NCBI GenBank assembly: GCA_023426265.1
Contig: JAFABA010000046.1
Location: forward strand, 1-6,034
Origin: Bacillota bacterium
Lineage (GTDB): Bacteria > Bacillota > Clostridia > Christensenellales > CAG-138
Direction of reading: 5' to 3'
Length of the DNA stretch: 6,034 nucleotides
Shown: positions 1-5,322 of the stretch, piece by piece
Layout of the letters: each line of letters begins with the position of its first letter
How positions within the stretch are numbered: position 1 is the stretch's first letter
Notes under the pieces: generated by a model
What the model saw: the letters and a program-made list of their open reading frames with translations, nothing else
What the model was told of the DNA's origin: nothing
The model's database searches: none
Made by a program: the position numbers and the translations under genes

Positions 1-2
1 AT

Positions 3-227
3 GGCACTACCGCATACATCCTGAAACAGGCCGGCATATGTATTATTGACGAGCTTGAGAATAATAACGCCTATGTGGCGTTGGAAGCATGCGGCGGGCT
101 CATTAAAACCGGTCCAACCGGTACGAATGTGAATGACATAGCTGTCCTGCCCATAAAAAGACAATGCGATGGAATACTATCGGGGGATTTCTTTATATTT
201 ACCCGTGTGGATTGCCGTAACCATTGA
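3..227 (+). CDS. C-terminal fragment of MOFRL-domain glycerate 2-kinase / hydroxypyruvate reductase-like protein
   Basis: The reading frame is open from the left edge of the window to a TGA at 225-227, giving 74 residues of a protein whose start lies outside. The fragment carries the hallmark end of the MOFRL (glycerate kinase GckA/TtuD-type) domain: an N-N-x-A-Y-x-A-L stretch, then G-G-L-I-K-T-G-P-T-G-T-N-V-N-D-I-A-V-L. In the known family this glycine-rich loop closes the active site of glycerate 2-kinases, which phosphorylate D-glycerate with ATP in the cytoplasm; older annotations call the same family hydroxypyruvate reductase. Family members usually end a few residues after the VND motif. 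Here about 21 extra residues follow the L-P-I-K-R segment, and the next codon, CAA, is one transition away from the stop TAA, so the native stop may have been lost. Family assignment is firm; the exact substrate is not. It is separated from the next gene by about 300 bases of promoter-bearing DNA and so probably ends a separate transcription unit. Confidence 0.85.
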   Translation, partial: GTTAYILKQAGICIIDELENNNAYVALEACGGLIKTGPTGTNVNDIAVLPIKRQCDGILSGDFFIFTRVDCRNH

Positions 228-248
228 ATTTTGCATTGAAAACTATGC

Positions 249-277
249 TTGACATGCTTGAGTTATGGATACTTTAT
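249..277 (+). promoter_or_regulatory. Weak promoter-like element (perfect -35, poor -10)
   Basis: A perfect TTGACA at 249-254 is followed after 17 bases by CTTTAT (272-277), which matches the -10 consensus at only three positions; a TATCAT at 275-280 fits better but would need a 20-base spacer. It could be a secondary promoter or a chance hexamer in AT-rich DNA. If used, the near-palindrome at 301-316 would lie just downstream of its start, where a repressor could act. Confidence 0.25.
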
Positions 278-300
278 CATCCACATTTAGAAAAATAAGT

Positions 301-316
301 ATAAATACGTGTTTAT
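301..316. promoter_or_regulatory. Operator-like near-palindrome 1 (ATAAATACGTGTTTAT)
   Basis: The 16 bases read ATAAATACGTGTTTAT, symmetric about the central ACGT with one mismatched pair (seven of eight pairs match). Its right part, ACGTGTTTAT, recurs exactly at 483-492 inside a second near-palindrome. It lies upstream of the main promoter's -35 box, centred about 63 bases before the inferred transcription start, a position typical for an activator site, and downstream of the weak element at 249-277. No regulator gene is in the window, so the binding protein is unknown. Confidence 0.4.
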
Positions 317-336
317 GAAATAATTAAAATAAGGCG

Positions 337-365
337 TTGACAACCCTTTGGTTTTGTGGCATGAT
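337..365 (+). promoter_or_regulatory. Main sigma-A-type promoter with extended -10
   Basis: TTGACA at 337-342 is a perfect -35 hexamer. After a 17-base spacer comes CATGAT (360-365), which matches TATAAT at four of six positions, and it is preceded by TG at 357-358, giving the extended -10 TGn motif. This is the best promoter in the intergenic region, is correctly oriented for the enzyme-transporter cluster, and would start transcription near base 372. The assignment is by consensus matching only. Confidence 0.55.
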
Positions 366-419
366 GACTCTATCCTAAATAATTAGCCTTAATTCAGAAC
401 TCCAATTACGATTTTTTCA

Positions 420-446
420 TTGATCGTTTGCACTTAATTATATAAT
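420..446 (+). promoter_or_regulatory. Possible second promoter with perfect TATAAT
   Basis: TATAAT at 441-446 is a perfect -10 hexamer in good distance to the first enzyme gene. The best -35 candidate is TTGATC at 420-425, four of six matches, but its spacer is only 15 bases. The surrounding AT-rich sequence makes chance TATAAT matches likely. If used, its transcript would begin near 453 and the near-palindrome at 476-493 would sit just downstream of the start, like an operator. Confidence 0.3.
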
Positions 447-475
447 CAGCTTGTTGGTTAAAATTTTTTGTTCAA

Positions 476-493
476 TATCTACACGTGTTTATA
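476..493. promoter_or_regulatory. Operator-like near-palindrome 2 (shares ACGTGTTTAT)
   Basis: The sequence is symmetric around CACGTG (482-487): an 8-base perfect core ACACGTGT, two mismatched pairs, then three more matching pairs in the TAT/ATA flanks. ACGTGTTTAT at 483-492 is an exact copy of 307-316, so the two sites look like binding sites for one regulator, placed 176 bases apart on both sides of the main promoter. It ends 33 bases before the preferred start codon of the dehydrogenase-like gene. Confidence 0.4.
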
Positions 494-510
494 TCAAGAA
501 AATAAAAGAT

Positions 511-519
511 GGAGTGGGA
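511..519 (+). promoter_or_regulatory. Ribosome binding site deciding the dehydrogenase start
   Basis: The purine run GGAGTGGGA lies 7 bases (from its end) to 12 bases (from GGAG) before the ATG at 527. An earlier in-frame ATG at 509 overlaps this element and has only weak A-rich sequence ahead of it, while a later ATG at 560 has no visible Shine-Dalgarno sequence. The spacing is not ideal, so the choice is moderate. Confidence 0.4.
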
Positions 520-526
520 AATCAGC

Positions 527-1429
527 ATGCAAATGAAAATTGAACATCTAAAGTTTACCATGAATACAAAACTCTTTCCTATTATTGGCTGCCCTATGGG
601 GCAAAGCAGCGCTTCTTACGCCTACAATCCTTTGTTCGCAGCCAACGGGATCGATGAGATTATGTGGCCGGTGGAAATACCTGTCGGCAGTCTGGGCGAT
701 TTCATGTCGGCGTTCAAAACGCTGGGGATGAAGCACTTCAGCCTGACGATGCCCCACAAATCCGCGATCATTCCCTACCTCGACGAGGTGGACGAATACT
801 CCAGAATTTTTAATTCCGTAAACATCGTCAAGGTTGACGAAAATGGCAGGACCGTAGGAACGGGAATGGATGGCAAGGGTAATATGGCCGCCATTAAAAA
901 AGCCGACGTCGACGTAAAGGGGATGCATGTGTTTATCCTTGGCGCGGGCAGCATCGTCGGGGTCATACTTTTGCAGCTTGCCAAGGAGGGCGCACGCAAG
1001 GTTACGCTTGTGAATCGTTCCATAGCGCGCGCGCATGCGCTTGTGCAGACGGTACGCCGCTACACCGATATGGAGATTGAATGCCTGCCCTTTACGAATG
1101 AGAACATGGATAAAACCGCCGCCGTATGTGACTTTTTCATGCAGTCTACGCCGCTGGGACTGTACGGCTTCCCCGAGGACCATACGTACCTGGGCTTTAT
1201 GGAGAAACTGCGCCCGGATGCTGTGGTAATGGAGAACATTGTGAACCCGCCGATGACGGCGCCTGCCAAACGCGCGAAGGAGCTCAATCTCAAAACCATT
1301 TACGGCGTGGACATGATGATCGGCCAGCTCGGCGAGATATTTGAATTCTGTTATGGATACCGGCCTAAGGACGAACATCTGGAAGCCGCAAAGAGGAATG
1401 TCTACAAGTACTTCGGCATTGAGGAGTAG
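527..1429 (+). CDS. Shikimate dehydrogenase-like (AroE-fold) NADP-type oxidoreductase
   Basis: This 300-residue protein has the two-domain shikimate dehydrogenase layout. The N-terminal substrate domain has G-C-P-M-G-Q-S-S, then L-T-M-P-H-K with the catalytic lysine at residue 78, S-V-N at 97-99, and G-T-G-M-D-G with the catalytic aspartate at 115. The Rossmann domain begins near 134 with G-A-G-S-I-V-G (139-145), followed by N-R-S at 163-165; an Arg here usually reads the NADP 2'-phosphate. S-T-P-L-G, V-N-P-P-M-T and G-x-x-M-M-I-G-Q complete the family pattern. By hand alignment with E. coli AroE, several shikimate-contacting positions differ: the second Ser of S-x-S is Ala, the Asn of N-V-T is Ser, N-T-D is G-M-D, and the Tyr before N-P is Val. 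So it probably oxidises or reduces a related hydroxy/keto carboxylate, not shikimate itself. It heads the cluster with 77 bases to the next gene and carries no other aromatic-pathway neighbour. The start at 527 is chosen by its ribosome site; 509 and 560 are alternatives (306 and 289 residues). An authentic AroE in an unusual setting remains possible. Confidence 0.85.
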   Translation: MQMKIEHLKFTMNTKLFPIIGCPMGQSSASYAYNPLFAANGIDEIMWPVEIPVGSLGDFMSAFKTLGMKHFSLTMPHKSAIIPYLDEVDEYSRIFNSVNIVKVDENGRTVGTGMDGKGNMAAIKKADVDVKGMHVFILGAGSIVGVILLQLAKEGARKVTLVNRSIARAHALVQTVRRYTDMEIECLPFTNENMDKTAAVCDFFMQSTPLGLYGFPEDHTYLGFMEKLRPDAVVMENIVNPPMTAPAKRAKELNLKTIYGVDMMIGQLGEIFEFCYGYRPKDEHLEAAKRNVYKYFGIEE

Positions 1430-1506
1430 CGGACGGCTATCAGACAGCATTCCCTGGCAACTCAATATATCCCTATTAACAACATCGTTTCAGGAGGAAC
1501 TACCAC

Positions 1507-2472
1507 ATGGCGAAAAAGATCTACAAGGCATGCCAAACGTTACTGGATGTATGCGCACAGTGCAAAAAGGATGAGAAAATTCTGATCGTTACAGACCCAA
1601 ATAGCCTGCACATCGCACAGGCGCTGTGGGATGCCGCAGAGGACTATCCGAACCGGAGCATGATCATGATGCCCACGCAAACCATGCATGGGCAAGAGCC
1701 CACCGCGTTGGTGGCGGCTTCTATGATGGCCGCGGATGTGATTTTCCGCCCCACCACATTCTCCATTTCAAGCACCGAGGCAAAACGAAACGCCTGCGCG
1801 AACGGCGCCCGCGACCTGAACTGCTCGGATTACGACATGAGGATGCTCGAATCCGGCGGCCTATATGCGGATTTTGAAGCAATGGGTCCCATTATGGATA
1901 AGGTCGCCGTGCTGCTGGAGGGCGACGAAGTCCGTATTACCACGCCGATCGGCACGAACTTTGTCGCGAACATTACCGGCCGTAAGAGCCTGCCCCAATA
2001 TGGCAGAAGCATCAACCCCGGCCAGTCTTCCTCTCCCCCGGATATTGAGTGCGCGATCGGCGGAAACGCCGGTACCGCCAACGGCGTCGTATACATAGAC
2101 GGCAGCATTCCCCATCCGCGCCTGGGGCTTATTCAGGAGCCTATCCGCATCGAGATCAAGGAAAGCCGCGTGGTGGATATTTCCGGCGGCGAGGAGGCTG
2201 AAACGCTCAAGGATGTTCTGGCCAGCTTCAACGATCCCAAAGCGTATCACGTCGGGGAAATCGGCATCGGCATGAATCCGGCCTGCGAGCTGACCGGCAG
2301 GATGCTGGAGGATGAAGGCTGCTACGGAACCGTGCACTTCGGTTTTGGCGATGACCGCGGGTTCCAGGGGACGAACTCCTGCCCGCTGCATCTCGACCTG
2401 GTCTTCCGTGCGCCCACGCTTACCGTTGACGGTAAAGTGCTTTTGGACAATGGAAAGCTTACGGTGGAATAG
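1507..2472 (+). CDS. M29 aminopeptidase / NicX-like metal-dependent enzyme
   Basis: The protein has 321 residues and starts at an ATG preceded by AGGAGG (1492-1497) with 9-base spacing. The C-terminal half matches the thermophilic metalloaminopeptidase M29 family and its relative NicX (2,5-dihydroxypyridine dioxygenase). It has P-P-D-I-E (Glu181), G-E-I-G-I-G (Glu251), L-E-D-E-G, T-V-H-F-G-F-G (His277) and L-H-L-D (His295, Asp297). By order and spacing these correspond to the Glu, Glu, His, His, Asp metal ligands of M29; the Tyr that normally follows the first His by seven residues is Arg284. NicX is known to bind Fe(II) through a His/His/Asp set, so the metal site alone cannot tell hydrolase from dioxygenase. 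At 321 residues it is shorter than classical M29 peptidases (about 410) and nearer to NicX (about 350), mainly through a short N-terminal domain. No signal peptide is seen, so it is cytosolic. It lies between an oxidoreductase and a PLP enzyme and next to an amino-acid-type transporter, which favours a role in a small-molecule pathway over general proteolysis. Family level is sure; the reaction is not. Confidence 0.8.
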   Translation: MAKKIYKACQTLLDVCAQCKKDEKILIVTDPNSLHIAQALWDAAEDYPNRSMIMMPTQTMHGQEPTALVAASMMAADVIFRPTTFSISSTEAKRNACANGARDLNCSDYDMRMLESGGLYADFEAMGPIMDKVAVLLEGDEVRITTPIGTNFVANITGRKSLPQYGRSINPGQSSSPPDIECAIGGNAGTANGVVYIDGSIPHPRLGLIQEPIRIEIKESRVVDISGGEEAETLKDVLASFNDPKAYHVGEIGIGMNPACELTGRMLEDEGCYGTVHFGFGDDRGFQGTNSCPLHLDLVFRAPTLTVDGKVLLDNGKLTVE

Positions 2473-2491
2473 GCGCCCAAATAGAAACAAC

Positions 2492-2498
2492 AAGGAGG
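2492..2498 (+). promoter_or_regulatory. Strong ribosome binding site fixing the PLP-enzyme start
   Basis: AAGGAGG lies 8 bases before the ATG at 2507. The reading frame is open further upstream to an ATG at 2312, but that extension overlaps the end of the preceding gene by about 160 bases and does not resemble the family, so this ribosome site sets the true start. Confidence 0.8.
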
Positions 2499-2506
2499 AA
2501 CGTGTT

Positions 2507-3793
2507 ATGAATCCGAACGATTACCCACAGGGGATACTGTTTTCACCCGAACTCCAGCAACAGGTTCGGGACCGTTTTTGCAATGTGGATGCGGATAGCT
2601 ATGGAAAGCGGATCTTTTTTGAGAACTCCGGCGGCGCGCTCCGCTTAAAATCCTGCCTGCAGGCGGCGCTGGATGTGGACTCTCATCCCGATTGCCCTGG
2701 CCGCCACCAGGCGCAGGCGTCCATACAGGAACAGGCCGTCAAGAAGGGCTATGAGGATATTCGCATCATATTGAACACGCAGAAAGGCTCTATCGCAACC
2801 TATCTGTCCGCTTCTCAGGTCATGTTCAATATCGTGGGCGCGATCGCGGAGAATATCCCGGGCAGCAATATGGTGGTATCGGTGCTGGAGCATCCTTCAG
2901 GGTTTGATTCTGTAGAGTATTACGCCAAGAAGACCGGCCGTGAACTGCGCATTCTGCAAAGCAACCCCGCTACCGGCGGCATCGATGTGGAAGAGGTTAT
3001 CAAGAAGGTAGATCAGAATACCGTGTTGCTTAGCTGCATGTATTCCTGCAACATCACCGGAGCGGTAAACGACATCCCCGCAATGGTCGAGGCGGCCAGG
3101 AAAATCAAGCCTGATCTCTATATCGTGGTGGACGCCGTACAGCATGCGCCGCATAGCCTGATTGACTTGAGCAAGCTGGATATCGATGCAGTGGATTTCG
3201 CTCCTTACAAGTTCTTCGGCATGCGTGGGTCCGGCGTGGGCTGGGTTTCGGATCGGTGCGCCGTACTGCCGCATAACCGGATACTCGGGTATAGCGAGGA
3301 CACCTGGGAGCTGGGGAGCACGGCGCCGCATCAGTTCGCAGGCTATACCGCCATCGTAGATCATGTGTGCTGGATCGGTTCCCAGTTTATTAAAAGCGAG
3401 GACAGAAGGACGCTTTTTGAAGAAGGGATGCACCGCATCGAATTGCAGGAGCGCGCATTGCTGCACCGTGCGCTGGAAGGGCATGACGGGCTGCCCGGCT
3501 TGCGCGATATCAAAAACGTCAAGGTTCAGTGCGACAACCCGGATTTGACCCAGCGCGATTTTATTTTGCCCATTACGTTTGACAATCTGGATGTCACCTC
3601 GGCAGTCAAAGAGTACGTAAAACGCGGCGTCTATGTATTTGAACGCAAATCTCCCAGCCACTATTCCAAACGCATCGTAGAATCCTTTGGGCTTGACGGC
3701 GTGATCCGTGTCTCTCCCATCCACTGCAACTCTCCTGAAGAAATCGACGATTTCCTGAAGGCAACCATTGAAATAGCTGCCATTCCCGAATGA
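2507..3793 (+). CDS. Class V aminotransferase-fold PLP-dependent enzyme (desulfurase-like, no catalytic Cys)
   Basis: This 428-residue cytosolic protein has the fold-type I, class V pattern of cysteine desulfurases, isopenicillin N epimerase-like enzymes and kynureninase-like lyases. Visible landmarks are F-F-E-N-S-G-G near residue 28, V-L-E-H-P-S with His129 placed to stack on PLP, V-V-D-A-V-Q-H with Asp209 and Gln212 contacting the cofactor ring, and A-P-Y-K-F-F-G with Lys235 as the Schiff-base lysine. V-I-R-V-S-P-I-H-C-N-S-P-E-E-I-D follows near the end, its Arg401 expected to bind the substrate carboxylate. The active-site Cys found in SufS-type desulfurases (R-T-G-H-H-C) is missing: the matching stretch reads F-E-R-K-S-P-S-H-Y. 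Sulfur mobilisation is therefore unlikely, and a transaminase, lyase or epimerase acting on an amino acid fits better. The 34-base gap and strong ribosome site show it is in one operon with the gene before it. No iron-sulfur assembly genes are near. Superfamily is firm; substrate and reaction type are unknown. Confidence 0.85.
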   Translation: MNPNDYPQGILFSPELQQQVRDRFCNVDADSYGKRIFFENSGGALRLKSCLQAALDVDSHPDCPGRHQAQASIQEQAVKKGYEDIRIILNTQKGSIATYLSASQVMFNIVGAIAENIPGSNMVVSVLEHPSGFDSVEYYAKKTGRELRILQSNPATGGIDVEEVIKKVDQNTVLLSCMYSCNITGAVNDIPAMVEAARKIKPDLYIVVDAVQHAPHSLIDLSKLDIDAVDFAPYKFFGMRGSGVGWVSDRCAVLPHNRILGYSEDTWELGSTAPHQFAGYTAIVDHVCWIGSQFIKSEDRRTLFEEGMHRIELQERALLHRALEGHDGLPGLRDIKNVKVQCDNPDLTQRDFILPITFDNLDVTSAVKEYVKRGVYVFERKSPSHYSKRIVESFGLDGVIRVSPIHCNSPEEIDDFLKATIEIAAIPE

Positions 3794-3802
3794 GAACCGG
3801 AA

Positions 3803-3823
3803 TTGTAATGCCTGGCATTACAA
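3803..3823. promoter_or_regulatory. Perfect inverted repeat before the solute-binding protein gene
   Basis: TTGTAATGCC and its exact complement GGCATTACAA flank a single T, giving a perfect 21-base palindrome in the 59-base gap between the PLP enzyme and the solute-binding protein. As RNA it could fold into an 8-9 bp stem with a 3-5 nt loop, but the bases after it (AAATAATAAATAG) contain no U-run, so it is not an intrinsic terminator. The perfect symmetry fits a dimeric repressor operator; an RNA processing or stability element is the alternative. No second copy is seen in the window. Confidence 0.6.
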
Positions 3824-3837
3824 ATAATAAATAGAGC

Positions 3838-3844
3838 GGAGGAG
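3838..3844 (+). promoter_or_regulatory. Ribosome binding site of the solute-binding protein gene
   Basis: GGAGGAG ends 8 bases before the ATG at 3853. A GTG directly before that ATG, at 3850, is in frame and also possible; it would add one residue only. The ATG is chosen because of its better spacing and the typical M-K-K signal-peptide start. Confidence 0.7.
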
Positions 3845-3852
3845 AAAGTGTG

Positions 3853-5184
3853 ATGAAGAAATTTTTAAGCCTGGTACTTGTTGTTGCAATGCTGATTTCC
3901 TTGGTAGGATGTGCAACGGTATCTCAGGAATCGCCCACCCCGTCTCCCGCGACGAATGGTTCAACGGAGAATACGCCCACGGCGGGAGAGCCTCCCAAAG
4001 AGGTGGAAACGGTCAGGATCGGTTTGATGGTTCCCCTGACGGGCACGCAGACGCAGGCCGGCGTCGAGGTGCAGGCGCTGGCGCAGTTATTTGAGGATGC
4101 AATCAACAATGTGGTGGACGTCAACCTCCCATTCCACGACGTTGAGGGCCTTCCCAATCTGGGCGGAGCGAAGGTGGAGTTTGTAGTAGGCGACTTAAGC
4201 AGCCCGGATATCGCAATGGCCGAGGCGGAACGTTTGATTACGGAAGAAGGGGTCATCGGCCTTGCCGGCAACTTCTCCAGCGCTTCTACTAAGACTGCGA
4301 TGGTTGCCGCGGAAAAATACGGCGCTATTGTTCTCTCCGAAGGTACGTCCGAATCCCTGACTCAGGCGGGCTATAAGTATTATGGTCGTACTTATCCCGG
4401 CGACGATACGTTTATCCGGGATACGTTCGAGTACATCAAGACCCTGAATGAAACCAAAGGAGCAAATATTAAAACCGTTGCGCTTATCTGCGAGGACTCC
4501 GAATTTGGCATGAACATCGGGCAGACCGAGCGCAAGTGGGCCGCCGAATATGGCTTTACAATCGTGGAGGATATCTCCTACAGCGCGAGTGCGTCCAATG
4601 TTACCTCGGAAGTGCTCCGCCTCAAAAAGGCCGATGCCGATGCGGTTATTATGAGCTCCTACATTGCGGATGCGCTGCTGCTCATGTCCACCTTGAAAGA
4701 GCAGAACTACTTTCCCAGAATGCTGATTGGTCAGCGCGGCGGGTTTGCCTCCTCCGACTTTATGAAAAATCTTGGCGCCGACTCCGACTATTGCTTCTCT
4801 ACCGCCCGCTGGAACACCGACTTCAAGAGCGAGATCTCGCAGGAACTGGCCGAACTGTATCAAACCCAGTATTCCGGTGGTATCCCCCTGATCGGCGACG
4901 TGCTGGCTTCTGCCTGGGATGCTTACATGCTCGCAATTATTGCCAACCAGGCCGGCAGCACCGACCCGGACGCCATGCGCGCTGAAATGGCTAAGGGCAT
5001 TACGATTGATCCCGCGCAGGATCCCACGGGCCTTCCCGGATATAAGTATGCGGACAATGGCCAGAATACTGAAACGACGGCGATTATGGTCCAGATGAAG
5101 GATGGCAAATACCATACCGTTTTCCCCTCGGCCGTTGCATCTGCTGAAGGCGTTTATCCTGCCCCCAACTGGGATGCGCGTTAA
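3853..5184 (+). CDS. LivK-type lipoprotein solute-binding protein of an amino acid/amide ABC transporter
   Basis: This 443-residue protein begins with a lipoprotein signal: M-K-K, a hydrophobic stretch, and the lipobox L-V-G-C with Cys20 as the lipidation site. A Ser/Thr/Pro-rich linker (about 21-50) tethers it to the membrane. From about residue 54 (V-R-I-G-L-M-V-P-L-T-G) to the C-terminal region it shows the two-lobed type I periplasmic-binding fold of the branched-chain amino acid / amide family. The G-N-F-S-S-A-S-T segment (139-146) and S-E-G-T-S (Thr165) fall where LivJ/LivK-type proteins contact the ligand's amino acid group. E-D-S-E-F-G-M and G-D-V-L-A-S-A-W-D-A-Y are further family-like motifs. 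It acts outside the membrane, delivering ligand to the permease. The loop D-V-E-G-L-P-N-L-G-G is seen in several relatives with non-leucine ligands, as far as I recall. Placement right after three enzymes suggests it imports their substrate. The ligand (amino acid, amide, short peptide or urea-like) cannot be told from the sequence. Inverted repeats flank the gene on both sides, which hints at separate control of its expression. Confidence 0.9.
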   Translation: MKKFLSLVLVVAMLISLVGCATVSQESPTPSPATNGSTENTPTAGEPPKEVETVRIGLMVPLTGTQTQAGVEVQALAQLFEDAINNVVDVNLPFHDVEGLPNLGGAKVEFVVGDLSSPDIAMAEAERLITEEGVIGLAGNFSSASTKTAMVAAEKYGAIVLSEGTSESLTQAGYKYYGRTYPGDDTFIRDTFEYIKTLNETKGANIKTVALICEDSEFGMNIGQTERKWAAEYGFTIVEDISYSASASNVTSEVLRLKKADADAVIMSSYIADALLLMSTLKEQNYFPRMLIGQRGGFASSDFMKNLGADSDYCFSTARWNTDFKSEISQELAELYQTQYSGGIPLIGDVLASAWDAYMLAIIANQAGSTDPDAMRAEMAKGITIDPAQDPTGLPGYKYADNGQNTETTAIMVQMKDGKYHTVFPSAVASAEGVYPAPNWDAR

Positions 5185-5232
5185 ACTTCCTGAAAACAAA
5201 ACACCTTTCTATTTCTATATGTAAGCGGTACG

Positions 5233-5274
5233 ACGCAGGAGTTCAACGGCCCCTGAGTTGTTGAACTCCTGTGT
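5233..5274 (+). other. Intercistronic stem-loop between binding protein and permease
   Basis: CAGGAGTTCAAC (5236-5247) and GTTGAACTCCTG (5260-5271) are exact complements separated by a 12-base loop. The stem extends by three further pairs (one G-U) to 5233 and 5274, giving about 15 bp. No U-tract follows, so it is unlikely to stop transcription as an intrinsic terminator. Such stem-loops after solute-binding protein genes are known, for instance malE-malF, to protect the upstream mRNA and give more binding protein than permease; that role is inferred here. The rest of the 138-base gap holds no gene I can see. Confidence 0.65.
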
Positions 5275-5322
5275 GTAATCCCGGCATTTAAGACCAGTTA
5301 ATAGGGGAGGAGCAAGATTCGA

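Larger units (their letters stand above)
228..526. other. AT-rich intergenic region and leader with several promoter-like elements
   Basis: This roughly 300-base stretch is clearly richer in A and T than the flanking genes and has no convincing reading frame on either strand. It holds a strong promoter candidate at 337-365, weaker promoter-like elements near 249-277 and 441-446, and two related near-palindromes at 301-316 and 476-493. I see no GC-rich hairpin followed by a T-run that would serve as a terminator for the upstream gene, and no recognisable riboswitch. If transcription begins near 372, the mRNA leader before the first enzyme gene is about 155 nt, long enough for leader-level regulation. 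Confidence 0.7.

Noticed and set aside
381..394. AATTA/TAATT inverted repeat with 4-base loop
   Set aside because: A five-base AT-only arm pair is expected by chance in DNA this rich in A and T.
548..1465. A 305-codon open frame on the minus strand opposite the dehydrogenase-like gene
   Set aside because: It lies almost wholly within a well-supported plus-strand gene, shows no recognisable domain, and its His/Arg/Gly-rich composition is typical of an antisense shadow of a GC-biased gene.
1430..1506. 77-base gap searched for a small gene, hairpin or internal promoter
   Set aside because: Apart from the AGGAGG ribosome site I see no structure or consensus element in it.
2312..2506. Upstream extension of the PLP-enzyme frame to an ATG at 2312
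   Set aside because: It overlaps the end of the M29-like gene, encodes nothing family-like, and a strong AAGGAGG fixes the start at 2507.
2897..3724. A 275-codon minus-strand open frame opposite the PLP enzyme
   Set aside because: Shadow of the class V enzyme gene; no motif and no ribosome site was recognised.
4195..5199. A 334-codon minus-strand open frame opposite the solute-binding protein
   Set aside because: It is the complement of a clear LivK-type coding region, has low-complexity shadow composition and no family motif.
5233..5290. Stem-loop considered as an intrinsic terminator ending the operon after the binding protein
   Set aside because: No T-run follows the stem on either strand, and the next gene is the functionally matched permease in the same direction.
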